NCBI RefSeq assembly: GCF_014648395.1
Contig: NZ_BMRA01000014.1
Coordinates: forward strand, 62,001 to 126,000
DNA from: Micromonospora fulviviridis
GTDB taxonomy: Bacteria; Actinomycetota; Actinomycetes; Mycobacteriales; Micromonosporaceae
Length of the DNA stretch: 64,000 bases
Direction: 5' to 3'
Numbering within the stretch: position 1 is the first letter of the stretch; each line of letters begins with the position of its first letter. This document shows positions 33,029 through 40,278 of the stretch, piece by piece. The notes beneath the pieces were generated by a model, which was not told where the DNA came from, searched no databases, and saw nothing but the letters and a program-made list of their open reading frames with translations. The translations under genes were made by a program, and so were the position numbers.

Positions 33029-34132
33029 TCACCAGGTCAGCCGCAGCGGCAGGCCGAGGAAGTCGGCGTAGCCGTTGAGGGCCGACTCGACGCCGGCCCG
33101 CAGCGCGGCGTCGAAGGGCTCCAGCGGCTGCACGGTCACGGTGACCACCTGCTTGCCCACGCTGCGCTTCCAGGTGCCGACCACCCGGCCGCCGCGCACC
33201 ACCGTGGCCTGGAAGATCCCGTTGTTGCCGGGGACGACGGCGTTCGCGTGCGCGGGATCGAGCATCAGCGTGCGGTCCTTGTAGCCCAGCAGGTACTCGT
33301 CGAAGCCGGGCAGGGTGTGCACGGTGTCGACCGGGGCCCGGGGCGCGTCGAGCAGGGCGGCGTCGACCACCGCCGGCACCCCGTCGACCTCGACCGGGGC
33401 GAGCGCGTCGCCGGCCGCCGCGATGCCCCGGGTGGCGTCGGTCACGGTGAGCCCGGTCCACCGGGCCAGCTCGTGCCGGGTCACCGGGCCGTGGCCGCGG
33501 ACGTAGCGGTGGGCGAGCACGCCCAGCGACTCGTCGCGCTCGGGGTGGCGCGGGTCCGGCGCCCACTCGTCCAGCAGCGCGAACGTCTGCTCGGTGCCGA
33601 CGTGCGGGGCGATGCAGGTGACGCCACGTTGACTGGCGTACCAGAGCAGGTGGTAGCCGCGCTGGCCGGTGGTGTCCAGGCCGGCGGCGCGCAGCGTGGC
33701 CAGGCACTCGGCCCGGGTGAGCCGGCCCCCGCCCGCGAGGGCCTCGCCCAGCGCGTCGGCGGCACGGTCCACGTCGGCCTCGCTCAGGCCCAGTTGGGCC
33801 CGCCGCGTGGCCGCGCCGGCCAGCACCCGCACGCCGGTCACCGCCAGCATCCACCGCGCGTCCCGGGGCGGCACCAGGTGCACCGTGCCGCGCATCGGCC
33901 AGGTGCGCAGCGCCTCGCGCCGCTCCAGCGCCGCCCGCACGTCGTCCTGCGTCCGGCCGGGCAGGCGTACGCCGAGCGACCAGAGGCCGCTCGCCGCGTC
34001 CTGGGCCTGCATGGCGCCGAACCACTCGACCACCTCGGCCACGCTCTCCGGGCGCGCGGTGGGGTGCGGGCGCAGCAGCAGGCTGGTCATCCGCAGCGCC
34101 AGCGCCTCGGCGCCGGTGAGACGTACGGTCAC
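33029..34132 (-). CDS. Winged-helix DNA-binding protein, AlkZ/YcaQ (HTH_42) family
   Basis: A 367-aa protein of the HTH_42 superfamily, several of whose members (AlkZ, YcaQ) are DNA glycosylases that unhook interstrand crosslinks. The N-terminal motif MQAQDAASGLWSLGVRL holds a Q-x-Q (Q42, Q44) matching the catalytic QxQ described for AlkZ. The region MRGTVHLVPPRDARWML and the C-terminal GTWKR block are family-typical. Start MTVRLTGAEA at ATG 34132. Actinomycetes often carry several paralogues. Glycosylase activity is inferred from family. Confidence 0.82.
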   Translation of the reverse strand: MTVRLTGAEALALRMTSLLLRPHPTARPESVAEVVEWFGAMQAQDAASGLWSLGVRLPGRTQDDVRAALERREALRTWPMRGTVHLVPPRDARWMLAVTGVRVLAGAATRRAQLGLSEADVDRAADALGEALAGGGRLTRAECLATLRAAGLDTTGQRGYHLLWYASQRGVTCIAPHVGTEQTFALLDEWAPDPRHPERDESLGVLAHRYVRGHGPVTRHELARWTGLTVTDATRGIAAAGDALAPVEVDGVPAVVDAALLDAPRAPVDTVHTLPGFDEYLLGYKDRTLMLDPAHANAVVPGNNGIFQATVVRGGRVVGTWKRSVGKQVVTVTVQPLEPFDAALRAGVESALNGYADFLGLPLRLTW

Positions 34133-34246
34133 GCGGTGGCCTCCCGTCGACGTGGACGGTCAGCATAGGTCGGCGGTGCGACGTTCCCGGCGGACGGACG
34201 ACCGGACGGGCGGGCCGTGGCCCACCCGCCCGGGATGCGCCTCGCG

Positions 34247-34975
34247 TCAGCGGTTGCGGCGTGCCCGCTCCGGCACGTCGGCGTCCACCAGCTCCCGGCG
34301 GACCTGCGCGTTGACCGGCTGCTCCTCGACGACCTCGTCCTTGTTCAGCCGGACCCGCTCGACCGGGACCTGCTCCTTGGCGACCACCGGGTGCTCGGCG
34401 CGCAGCTCCATCTCGCGCTGCTCCTCGCCGATGCCGGCCCGGACGGCGTCCCGGTCGGCCTCGCTGATCGGCTCGTGGACGACGGTCACCTCGTCGTGCT
34501 CGACCGGCACGCTCGTCTGGACATTCTCGGTGACCACGCGCTTGCTCAGCCGTGCCGCGCCGGCCGGCTCGCTCTGGGTGCCGACCCGCAGCCGCTCCTC
34601 GGAGCGGACCACCTCCGGAGCGCCCGGCATCCGCTGCGGCGCCGGCCCGGCCTGCTCCCCGAGCTGGTAGTGCTGATAGAGCTGGGCGAGCTGCTCGGTG
34701 CTGAGCGGCTGGGCGGTGCCGGTCTCCACACTCGGCGCGCTGCGCACGGTGGCCTTGTCGTACGGCACCTGGAGCCGCCCGTCCTGCTGCATCCGGGCCG
34801 CCTCCAGCGGTGCCATCGACTCGTGGTGGCCCATCACGCCGGTCTTCACGCTGACCCAGGTCGCCTCGCCGCTGGGATCGGCCCAGACCTGGCCCACGCT
34901 GCCGATCTTCGCGCCCGAGCGGTCCTGGACGTCCTGCCCGTACAGCGAGCGGACCTGCTGCTCCGTGAGTCGCAT
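34247..34975 (-). CDS. PRC-barrel and DUF2382 protein
   Basis: A 242-aa soluble protein. The N-terminal PRC-barrel (about 5-75: VRSLYGQDVQDRSGAKIGSVGQVWADPSGEATWVSV, then VPYDKATVRSAP) is followed by a flexible linker and a C-terminal DUF2382 domain (about 130-240) with repeated EE/VPVE/V-NKDEVVEE strands. Such pairs occur in stress-related proteins of soil bacteria. Exact role unknown. ATG 34975 is preceded by GAGAGGAAGGA. Confidence 0.85.
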   Translation of the reverse strand: MRLTEQQVRSLYGQDVQDRSGAKIGSVGQVWADPSGEATWVSVKTGVMGHHESMAPLEAARMQQDGRLQVPYDKATVRSAPSVETGTAQPLSTEQLAQLYQHYQLGEQAGPAPQRMPGAPEVVRSEERLRVGTQSEPAGAARLSKRVVTENVQTSVPVEHDEVTVVHEPISEADRDAVRAGIGEEQREMELRAEHPVVAKEQVPVERVRLNKDEVVEEQPVNAQVRRELVDADVPERARRNR

Positions 34976-35162
34976 GGTTCGTCCTTCCTCTCGTGGGTCA
35001 CGACGTGGATCCCCGGCAGCGCGCCCGGCATTCCGCAGAACCCGGACGAATAGGAGGAGGGGTAGCAACGGTGCCGGAAACGACCCCGGGTGCGAGGCAT
35101 GAGTGCCGCCGGAGCGGGGATGCCCCGCCGGAAACCGATGCGAGGAATGCGAGGTGTGCGTG

Positions 35163-35558
35163 ATGACAGCGTCCAGTGAACCGGCCCGGGGCGCCGGACG
35201 GGCCACCACCGCCCGGCCGGCGGGCACGGCCGGCGGTGCGAAGACCAGCGCCGCGGCGACCTTCTCGCTGGTGTTCGGCGTGGCGGCCCTGCTCAGCGTG
35301 CTCACCGCGATCCTGGCCTCGGTCGGGCTGCTGCTGGGGATCATCGGGCTCATCCTGGGCGTCTTCGGGCTGCGGATGAGCCGGCGGCCCGGCGTCACCG
35401 GGCGCGGGGTGGCGATCGGTGGTCTGGTGCTCAGCGCCCTGGCGGTGCTGATCGGGCTGGCCCTCGCCGCCGGCATCAGCACCTTCATCAACAACGAGCA
35501 GGCGGTGAACCGGTTGGAGAAGCGGGTGACCGACCTGCGGGACAAGCTCAACGACTGA
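35163..35558 (+). CDS. DUF4190-type small membrane protein
   Basis: A 131-aa protein: disordered Ala/Thr/Gly N-terminus (about 1-32), two hydrophobic segments (LVFGVAALLSVLTAILASVGLLLGIIGLILGVFGL and the VAIGGLVLSALAVLIGLALAAG block) flanking a GVTGRG loop, then a short coiled-coil tail (VNRLEKRVTDLRDKLND). The segment order is the DUF4190 pattern. Starts at GTG 35154 or 35160 are possible alternatives to ATG 35163. Divergent from the PRC-barrel gene. Function unknown. Confidence 0.8.
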   Translation: MTASSEPARGAGRATTARPAGTAGGAKTSAAATFSLVFGVAALLSVLTAILASVGLLLGIIGLILGVFGLRMSRRPGVTGRGVAIGGLVLSALAVLIGLALAAGISTFINNEQAVNRLEKRVTDLRDKLND

Positions 35559-35899
35559 GCCGGGCCGGTGCCCCTGATCGCGCTACGCCAGCCACGTTGC
35601 CGGCGGAGCGCGATCCCCCGTTCAGGTGCCCGGTGCGGGGCGGCGGCGGTACGCCGGCACCGGTGGCATCAGGATCCCCGGGCGCCGGGACCCGGGGAAG
35701 CGGTTTCCATCGGAACTTGCGCAAATCTTGAGCGGCGGCAAGGTATCGACCCCGCTCGTTCGGCGGGTAGGTCCCCGTACCCCCGGCTCGTCGGGTGCCG
35801 GAAGCCCTCCGGCGCCCGGCCGGTCCGCGCCCGGCGTTTGCTCTCGCAAGCAACGGGTAGTCGCCGGAGCTGACCCTGACACCGAGGAGGAATCGTCTG
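35559..35899. other. 341-bp non-coding region before wrbA
   Basis: No gene seen. It holds two hairpins (35576-35615; TCCCCGGG/CCCGGGGA at 35675-35698), a less GC-rich stretch around 35700-35735 that may contain a promoter, and a GAGGAGGAA Shine-Dalgarno just before wrbA. Confidence 0.5.
35576..35615 (+). terminator. Stem-loop downstream of DUF4190 gene
   Basis: GATCGCGCT (35576-35584) pairs perfectly with AGCGCGATC (35607-35615) across a 22-nt loop, 18 bp after the DUF4190 stop. Confidence 0.45.
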
Positions 35900-36517
35900 A
35901 TGGATGGCCAGGTCAAGGCCGCGGTGATCTACTACAGCGCGACCGGCATCACCTACCAGATGGCGCAGGCGGCGTGCGAGGCCGCCGGCGAGGCCGGCGC
36001 CGAGGTACGCCTGCGCAAGGTACGTGAGCTGGCGCCGGACGAGGCGATCCGCTCGAACTCGGGCTGGCAGGCGCACCGGCTGGAGACCCAGGACGTGATG
36101 GAGGCGCAGCCGGACGACCTCTCCTGGGCCGACGTGGTGATCATGGGCTCGCCCACCCGCTACGGCATGATCGCCGCCCAGCTCAAACAGTTCATCGACA
36201 CCACCGGCCCACTCTGGGCCCAGGGCGCGCTGGCCAACAAGGTCTACAGCGGCTTCACCTCGACCGCCACCTCGCACGGCGGCCAGGAGGCCACGCTGCT
36301 CTCGCTCTACACGATCTTCTACCACTGGGGCGGCATCGTCGTGACCCCCGGCTACACCGACCCCAGCCAGTTCGTCGCCGGCAACCCGTACGGCGCCTCG
36401 CACACCAGCAACAACGGCGAGATCGCCCCGGACCACCTGGCCCTCGGGGCCACCGCGCTGACCGCCAAGCGGGCCGTGCAGATGGGCGCGGCGTTCAAGA
36501 AGGGCATGGCCGGCTGA
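35900..36517 (+). CDS. wrbA: NAD(P)H:quinone oxidoreductase, WrbA family
   Basis: A 205-aa flavodoxin-fold enzyme. The FMN phosphate loop is YYSATGITYQMA near residues 10-21, GSPTRYGMIAAQLKQFID mid-protein, and GFTSTATSHGGQEATLLS provides the isoalloxazine-side motif of WrbA. It reduces quinones by two electrons, protecting against redox stress. ATG 35900 has GAGGAGGAA 8 nt upstream. Monocistronic between a long upstream region and a downstream hairpin. Confidence 0.93.
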   Translation: MDGQVKAAVIYYSATGITYQMAQAACEAAGEAGAEVRLRKVRELAPDEAIRSNSGWQAHRLETQDVMEAQPDDLSWADVVIMGSPTRYGMIAAQLKQFIDTTGPLWAQGALANKVYSGFTSTATSHGGQEATLLSLYTIFYHWGGIVVTPGYTDPSQFVAGNPYGASHTSNNGEIAPDHLALGATALTAKRAVQMGAAFKKGMAG

Positions 36518-36533
36518 CCCCGGACCCGTGGTG

Positions 36534-36576
36534 ACCGGTGGCGGGACGAGGGCTCTCGGCTCGCCCCACCACCGGT
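36534..36576. terminator. Imperfect hairpin between convergent wrbA and trpE
   Basis: ACCGGTGG at 36534 pairs with CCACCGGT ending at 36576, and inner GGG/CCC and CGA/TCG pairs continue the stem with single mismatches. Likely a bidirectional terminator. Confidence 0.5.
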
Positions 36577-36587
36577 CGCCTCCCGCC

Positions 36588-38507
36588 CTACCCCCGATCG
36601 GCCGGACCATGCCCGGTCAGCGCGGGATGGGCCAGCAGATGCCCGAGCAGGTCCGCCAGGACCGCCATGCCGTCCCGGCTGAGCACGGACTCCGGGTGGA
36701 ACTGCACGCCGGCGAAGCCCGGCCCACGCAGCGCGTGCACCGCCCCGTCCGCCGGGTCACGGGACAGCTCCACCGGGCCGTACCCGGTGGCGACCCGGTC
36801 CGCTTCGGCGCGGGCGGTGAAACTGGAGTAGAAGCCGACCCGACGGGTCACCCCGAACACCGGCACGTCCCGCGGCAACCCCTGGTAGGGCGCGTCGCGG
36901 CGGTGCAGCGGCAGCCCGAGCAGCCCGGCCAGGAGCTGGTGGCCGAGGCAGACCGCCAGGGTCGGGCGGCCGGCCGCGAGCAGCCCCGCCAGCAGGGCCC
37001 GCATGCTCGCCATCTTCGGCTCGGCGAGGTCGTTCGGGTCGCCCGGGCCCGGGCCCACCACCACGAGGTCGTACCCGTCGACCGGGCCGGCCCGGTGCCA
37101 GTCCCGCCGGGTCACCGCCAGGCCGAGCGCGCCGAGCTGGTGGGCGAGCATCCCGGTGAAGGTGTCCTCACCGTCCACGATCAACGCGCGCCGGCCGGCC
37201 AGCCCGGGCAGCGCGGTCGCCCCCGGGACCCGCTGGTCCAGCCAGAACCGGGCCAGCGGGGTGTTGCGGGCGGCCAGCGCGGCGCGCACCTCGGGGTCGT
37301 CGGCGTACCGGAGCGCGGGCCCGGCGTCACGGGCCGGGGCGTCCGGGCCGAGGCCGAGCGCGGCCAGCACCCCGGCCGCCTTGGCGTGCGTCTCGGCCAC
37401 CTCGCCCGCGGCCGTGGAGTGCCGCACCAGGGTCGCCCCGACCGGCACCCGCAGCTCGCCCGCGGGGGACAGCTCGGCGGTGCGGATCAGGATCGGCGCG
37501 TCGAGGGTCTGCCGGCCCTGCTCGTCGCGGCCGAGGAGGGCGAGCACCCCGGCGTAGTAGCGCCGGCCGGTCCGCTCGTGGCGGGCGATCACCCGGCAGG
37601 CGTTCTCCATCGGGCTGCCGGTGACCGTGGGCGCGAACATGGTCTCCCGCAGTACCTCCCGGACGTCCGACGAACCCCGCCCGGCCAGCAGGTACTCGGT
37701 GTGCGCGAGGTGCGCCATCTCCTTCAGGTACGGCCCGACCACCTGGCCGCCGTGCTCGGCGACCGTGGCCATCATCTTCAGCTCCTCGTCGAGCACCATG
37801 TACAGCTCCTCGACCTCCTTCGGGTCGTCGAGGAAGCGCAGCAGCGCGTCCCGGTCGGCCGCCGCGCCGGTGTGCCGGAAGGTGCCGCTGATCGGGTTCA
37901 TCATGACCAGGCCGTCGTCCACGCTGACGTGCCGTTCCGGGCTCGCCCCGACCAGGATCCGGGTGCCGGTGTGCACCACGAACGTCCAGTACGCGCCCCG
38001 CTCGCGCAGCAGCAGCCGGCGCAGCGCGGCCAGGGCGGCCACCAGCGGCGGGCCCTGCACACCGGCCCGCAGGGTGCGGTGGATGACGAAGTTGGCGCCC
38101 TCGCCCCGGCCGATCTCGTCGGTCAGCACCCGGCCGACGGTGTCCGCGTACTCGGCGTCGGAGATGTCGAAGGCGGCGTCGCGGGTCACCACCGGCGCGT
38201 CGGGCAGTGCGGCCAGCACCTCGTCGAGCGGGAGCCGCCGGTGCTCGGAGATCACCAGGCACTCCAGCGGCAGGCCGTCGTCCACGCAGGCGAAGCCGCG
38301 CTCGGCGATCTGCCGGTACGGGACCAGGGCCAGCGTGCGTGGCCCGGGGGCGTCGTCGGGCAGCGGGATGTCGGCGAGCCGGTCGACGGTGCGTACCGGA
38401 CCGGCGAACAGGTCGACGTGGTCGGCGCCCTCGCGGCGGACGAGCGCGAACGGGCCGGGGTCGCGGCCGGCCGCGACGGCGGCCAGCGGGTCGTGCGGGC
38501 GGGTCAT
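36588..38507 (-). CDS. trpE: Fused anthranilate synthase (TrpE-TrpG / PhzE-like)
   Basis: A 639-aa fusion. The N-terminal chorismate-utilising domain (about 1-410) contains NPISGTFRHTG, DPKEVEELYMVLDEELKMMA and PTVTGSPMENACRVI. The C-terminal class-I glutamine amidotransferase (about 435-625) contains GPGPGDPND, nucleophile Cys in VCLGHQLLAG and GVQFHPES. It converts chorismate plus glutamine to anthranilate, or to 2-amino-2-deoxyisochorismate if PhzE-like. The tandem-Trp leader upstream favours a tryptophan-controlled anthranilate synthase. GAGGAG lies 7 nt before ATG 38507. No other trp gene is adjacent. Confidence 0.88.
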   Translation of the reverse strand: MTRPHDPLAAVAAGRDPGPFALVRREGADHVDLFAGPVRTVDRLADIPLPDDAPGPRTLALVPYRQIAERGFACVDDGLPLECLVISEHRRLPLDEVLAALPDAPVVTRDAAFDISDAEYADTVGRVLTDEIGRGEGANFVIHRTLRAGVQGPPLVAALAALRRLLLRERGAYWTFVVHTGTRILVGASPERHVSVDDGLVMMNPISGTFRHTGAAADRDALLRFLDDPKEVEELYMVLDEELKMMATVAEHGGQVVGPYLKEMAHLAHTEYLLAGRGSSDVREVLRETMFAPTVTGSPMENACRVIARHERTGRRYYAGVLALLGRDEQGRQTLDAPILIRTAELSPAGELRVPVGATLVRHSTAAGEVAETHAKAAGVLAALGLGPDAPARDAGPALRYADDPEVRAALAARNTPLARFWLDQRVPGATALPGLAGRRALIVDGEDTFTGMLAHQLGALGLAVTRRDWHRAGPVDGYDLVVVGPGPGDPNDLAEPKMASMRALLAGLLAAGRPTLAVCLGHQLLAGLLGLPLHRRDAPYQGLPRDVPVFGVTRRVGFYSSFTARAEADRVATGYGPVELSRDPADGAVHALRGPGFAGVQFHPESVLSRDGMAVLADLLGHLLAHPALTGHGPADRG

Positions 38508-38529
38508 CGGGTCTCCTCGGTGGGCCGGA

Positions 38530-38594
38530 GGCCGCCGGTGGGGCGGCCCCGGGGTGCCGGGAAGAGACCGGCGGCCGCCTCGTGGGGCGGCCGC
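38530..38594 (-). promoter_or_regulatory. Putative Trp attenuator (alternative hairpins)
   Basis: In transcript order, hairpin A is GCGGCCGCC-CCACGA-GGCGGCCGC (38594-38571, perfect 9-bp stem) and hairpin B is GGCCGCC-CCACC-GGCGGCC (38548-38530, 7 bp), just before the trpE Shine-Dalgarno. The 3' arm of A can instead pair with the 5' arm of B, and a GGCGGCC inside the leader ORF (38626-38620) can pair with the 5' arm of A. These exclusive pairings are what a ribosome-stalling attenuator needs. No U-tract is present, so control might act on translation. Confidence 0.7.
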
Positions 38595-38604
38595 GTGGGG
38601 AAAG

Positions 38605-38664
38605 CTACGCGCGGGAGTGGGCCGCCGGGTCGGCGGGCCACCAGCAGGACAGGTGCGCGGGCAT
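38605..38664 (-). CDS. trpL: Trp leader peptide (19 aa)
   Basis: The ORF MPAHLSCWWPADPAAHSRA ends in TAG at 38605-38607 and holds two adjacent TGG codons (38643-38638). It lies 97 bp upstream of trpE on the same strand, with the alternative hairpins between. Stalling at the Trp codons when charged tRNA-Trp is scarce would set which hairpin forms. Leader peptides with adjacent Trp codons are known ahead of trp genes in Streptomyces and corynebacteria. A TACAGT -10 element 7 nt upstream means a leaderless or nearly leaderless message. Confidence 0.8.
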   Translation of the reverse strand: MPAHLSCWWPADPAAHSRA

Positions 38665-38671
38665 GGCGATC

Positions 38672-38677
38672 ACTGTA
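38672..38677 (-). promoter_or_regulatory. -10 element of the trpL-trpE transcript
   Basis: TACAGT on the minus strand, seven bases before the leader ATG. This fits TANNNT and places the transcription start at or just before the leader start codon. No clear -35. Confidence 0.5.
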
Positions 38678-38767
38678 CGCGAGCGGGCCGCGGCGGGGAA
38701 CCCGATCGCCGCGCCGGCCGGCGGATCTTGGCTTCGGCGCCCCTCCCGACGGGTAGGTTGACCCGCG

Positions 38768-40171
38768 ATGGACATTCTCGCTCTGGACCTGGGCACCTCC
38801 TCGGTGCGCGGGCTCGTGCTGGACGCGGACGCCGTCCCGCGCCCCGGCGCGCTGGCCCGCCGCAAGGTGCACCTCACGGCCGGCGACGACGGCAGCGGCA
38901 CGCTGGACGGCCCCCGCTACCTGGCCTGCCTCACGGAGTGCCTGGACGAGCTGGCCGCCGGCGGGCACCTGCGCGACGTGGAACTGGTGGCCACCTCCGC
39001 GCAGTGGCACTCGGTGCTGCCGCTGGGCGCCGACGGCGCGCCGCTCGGCCCGGTGCTCACCTGGATGGACACCCGGCCGCAGGCCCCCGCCGGCGCCCCC
39101 GGCCCGACCGACCCGGACGCGTTCCACGAGCGCACCGGCGGCTGGTGGCACCGCTGCTACTGGACCATGCGGCTGCCCTGGCTGCGGGCGCACTGCGGCA
39201 CCCCCGTCGCCCGCTTCAGCGGGCTGGTCGAGTACGTCCTCGGCGTGCTGCTCGACGAGGCGCCGATGTCCGTGTCGATGGCCTCCGGCACCGGGCTGCT
39301 CGACCTGCGCCGGCTGGAGTGGGACGCCGAGGCGTGCGAGCTGGCCGGCGTACGCCCCGAGGACCTTCCGGCGCTGGCCCCGCAGCGGTGGCGCGGCCGG
39401 CTCCGCGTCGAGCACGCCCAGCGCTGGCCGCAGCTCGCCGACGCCCGCTGGGCCGCACCGATCGGCGACGGCGCGGCGTCCAACGTGGGCTCCGGCTGTG
39501 TCGACCCGTCCCGCGCCGCGATCACCGTCGGCACCTCCGCCGCGGTACGCCTCCTCCAGGCGGTGCCGGCCGGGGCGCCGCTGCCGCCCCTGCCCGAGCA
39601 GCTCTGGCGCTACCGGGTCGACCACGAGCACGTGGTGACCGGGGCTGCGTACTCCAGCGGGGGGAACCTGTTCGCCTGGGCGTCCCGCGAGCTGCGGCTG
39701 CCGCCCGGCGCCGACCTGGAGGCCGCGCTGACCCGGGCCGGCGCGAACCTGACCCTGCGCGCCAACCCGCGGCTCGGCGGGGACCGGCCGCCCGGGGCCG
39801 CCCCGGCCGGTTCCGGGGAGCTGCGCGGCCTGAGCTTCGGCACCACCGCCGTCGACATCCTCGCCGTGCTGATGACCGAGCTGTGCCGGCTCATGGCCGA
39901 CGACCTGGCCCTGGTGGAGGCCGGCGCGAGCGGGCCGGCCGAGGTGGTGCTGGGCGGCGGCGCGATGGCCGCCTCGGCCTGGTGGCGGGGGGCGTTCGTC
40001 GACGCGCTGGCCCCGCGCACGGTGCGCTACCAGCGCAACCCGGAGATCGGGGCCACCGGGGCCGCGCTGGTCGCGCTCGGCCGGGTCGCCGACGCGGCGC
40101 ACGTGGCCGGCATCGGCCGGACGGACGACCGGAACGCGCCGAACACCGTAGGCGGCCGCCCGCCGCGCTGA
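38768..40171 (+). CDS. FGGY-family carbohydrate kinase (gluconokinase-like)
   Basis: A 467-aa sugar kinase with actin-like fold: N-terminal phosphate-binding LALDLGTSSVRGLVLD, mid WMDTR and GDGAASNVGSGC, ITVGTSAAVRLL phosphate 2 loop, and adenosine motif VVLGGGAMAASAWWRG near the C-terminus. It phosphorylates a sugar or sugar acid with ATP, gluconate or xylulose being the usual candidates in such short FGGY proteins. A TAGGTT -10-like hexamer ends 8 bp before ATG 38768, so the mRNA is probably leaderless. It is divergent from the trpL promoter. Confidence 0.88.
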   Translation: MDILALDLGTSSVRGLVLDADAVPRPGALARRKVHLTAGDDGSGTLDGPRYLACLTECLDELAAGGHLRDVELVATSAQWHSVLPLGADGAPLGPVLTWMDTRPQAPAGAPGPTDPDAFHERTGGWWHRCYWTMRLPWLRAHCGTPVARFSGLVEYVLGVLLDEAPMSVSMASGTGLLDLRRLEWDAEACELAGVRPEDLPALAPQRWRGRLRVEHAQRWPQLADARWAAPIGDGAASNVGSGCVDPSRAAITVGTSAAVRLLQAVPAGAPLPPLPEQLWRYRVDHEHVVTGAAYSSGGNLFAWASRELRLPPGADLEAALTRAGANLTLRANPRLGGDRPPGAAPAGSGELRGLSFGTTAVDILAVLMTELCRLMADDLALVEAGASGPAEVVLGGGAMAASAWWRGAFVDALAPRTVRYQRNPEIGATGAALVALGRVADAAHVAGIGRTDDRNAPNTVGGRPPR

Positions 40172-40200
40172 CCTTCCTGGTCGTGCGGCCGGCCGACCGT

Positions 40201-40228
40201 TTGACACCGCCCGCCGGCCTGGTTGGAT
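40201..40228 (+). promoter_or_regulatory. Probable promoter of the cvnA-cvnB pair
   Basis: TTGACA (40201-40206) is a consensus -35; TTGGAT (40223-40228), 16 bp downstream, is an acceptable -10. It lies 51 bp before the TTG start at 40279. Confidence 0.5.
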
Positions 40229-40278
40229 GGACTTCCGCTCCCCGTTCGGGTGGAGCCGAGTGGGACCGAGGAGGAACG

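Noticed and set aside
36588..38507. PhzE (phenazine/ADIC synthase) as the name for the fused enzyme
   Set aside because: The two families are alike in layout, but the tandem-Trp leader upstream and the absence of other phz genes favour anthranilate synthase.
36528..38756. Long plus-strand frame opposite the anthranilate synthase gene
   Set aside because: Its composition (Gly/Arg/Val/His rich) is that of an antisense shadow in high-GC DNA. The minus strand has clear TrpE/TrpG motifs.
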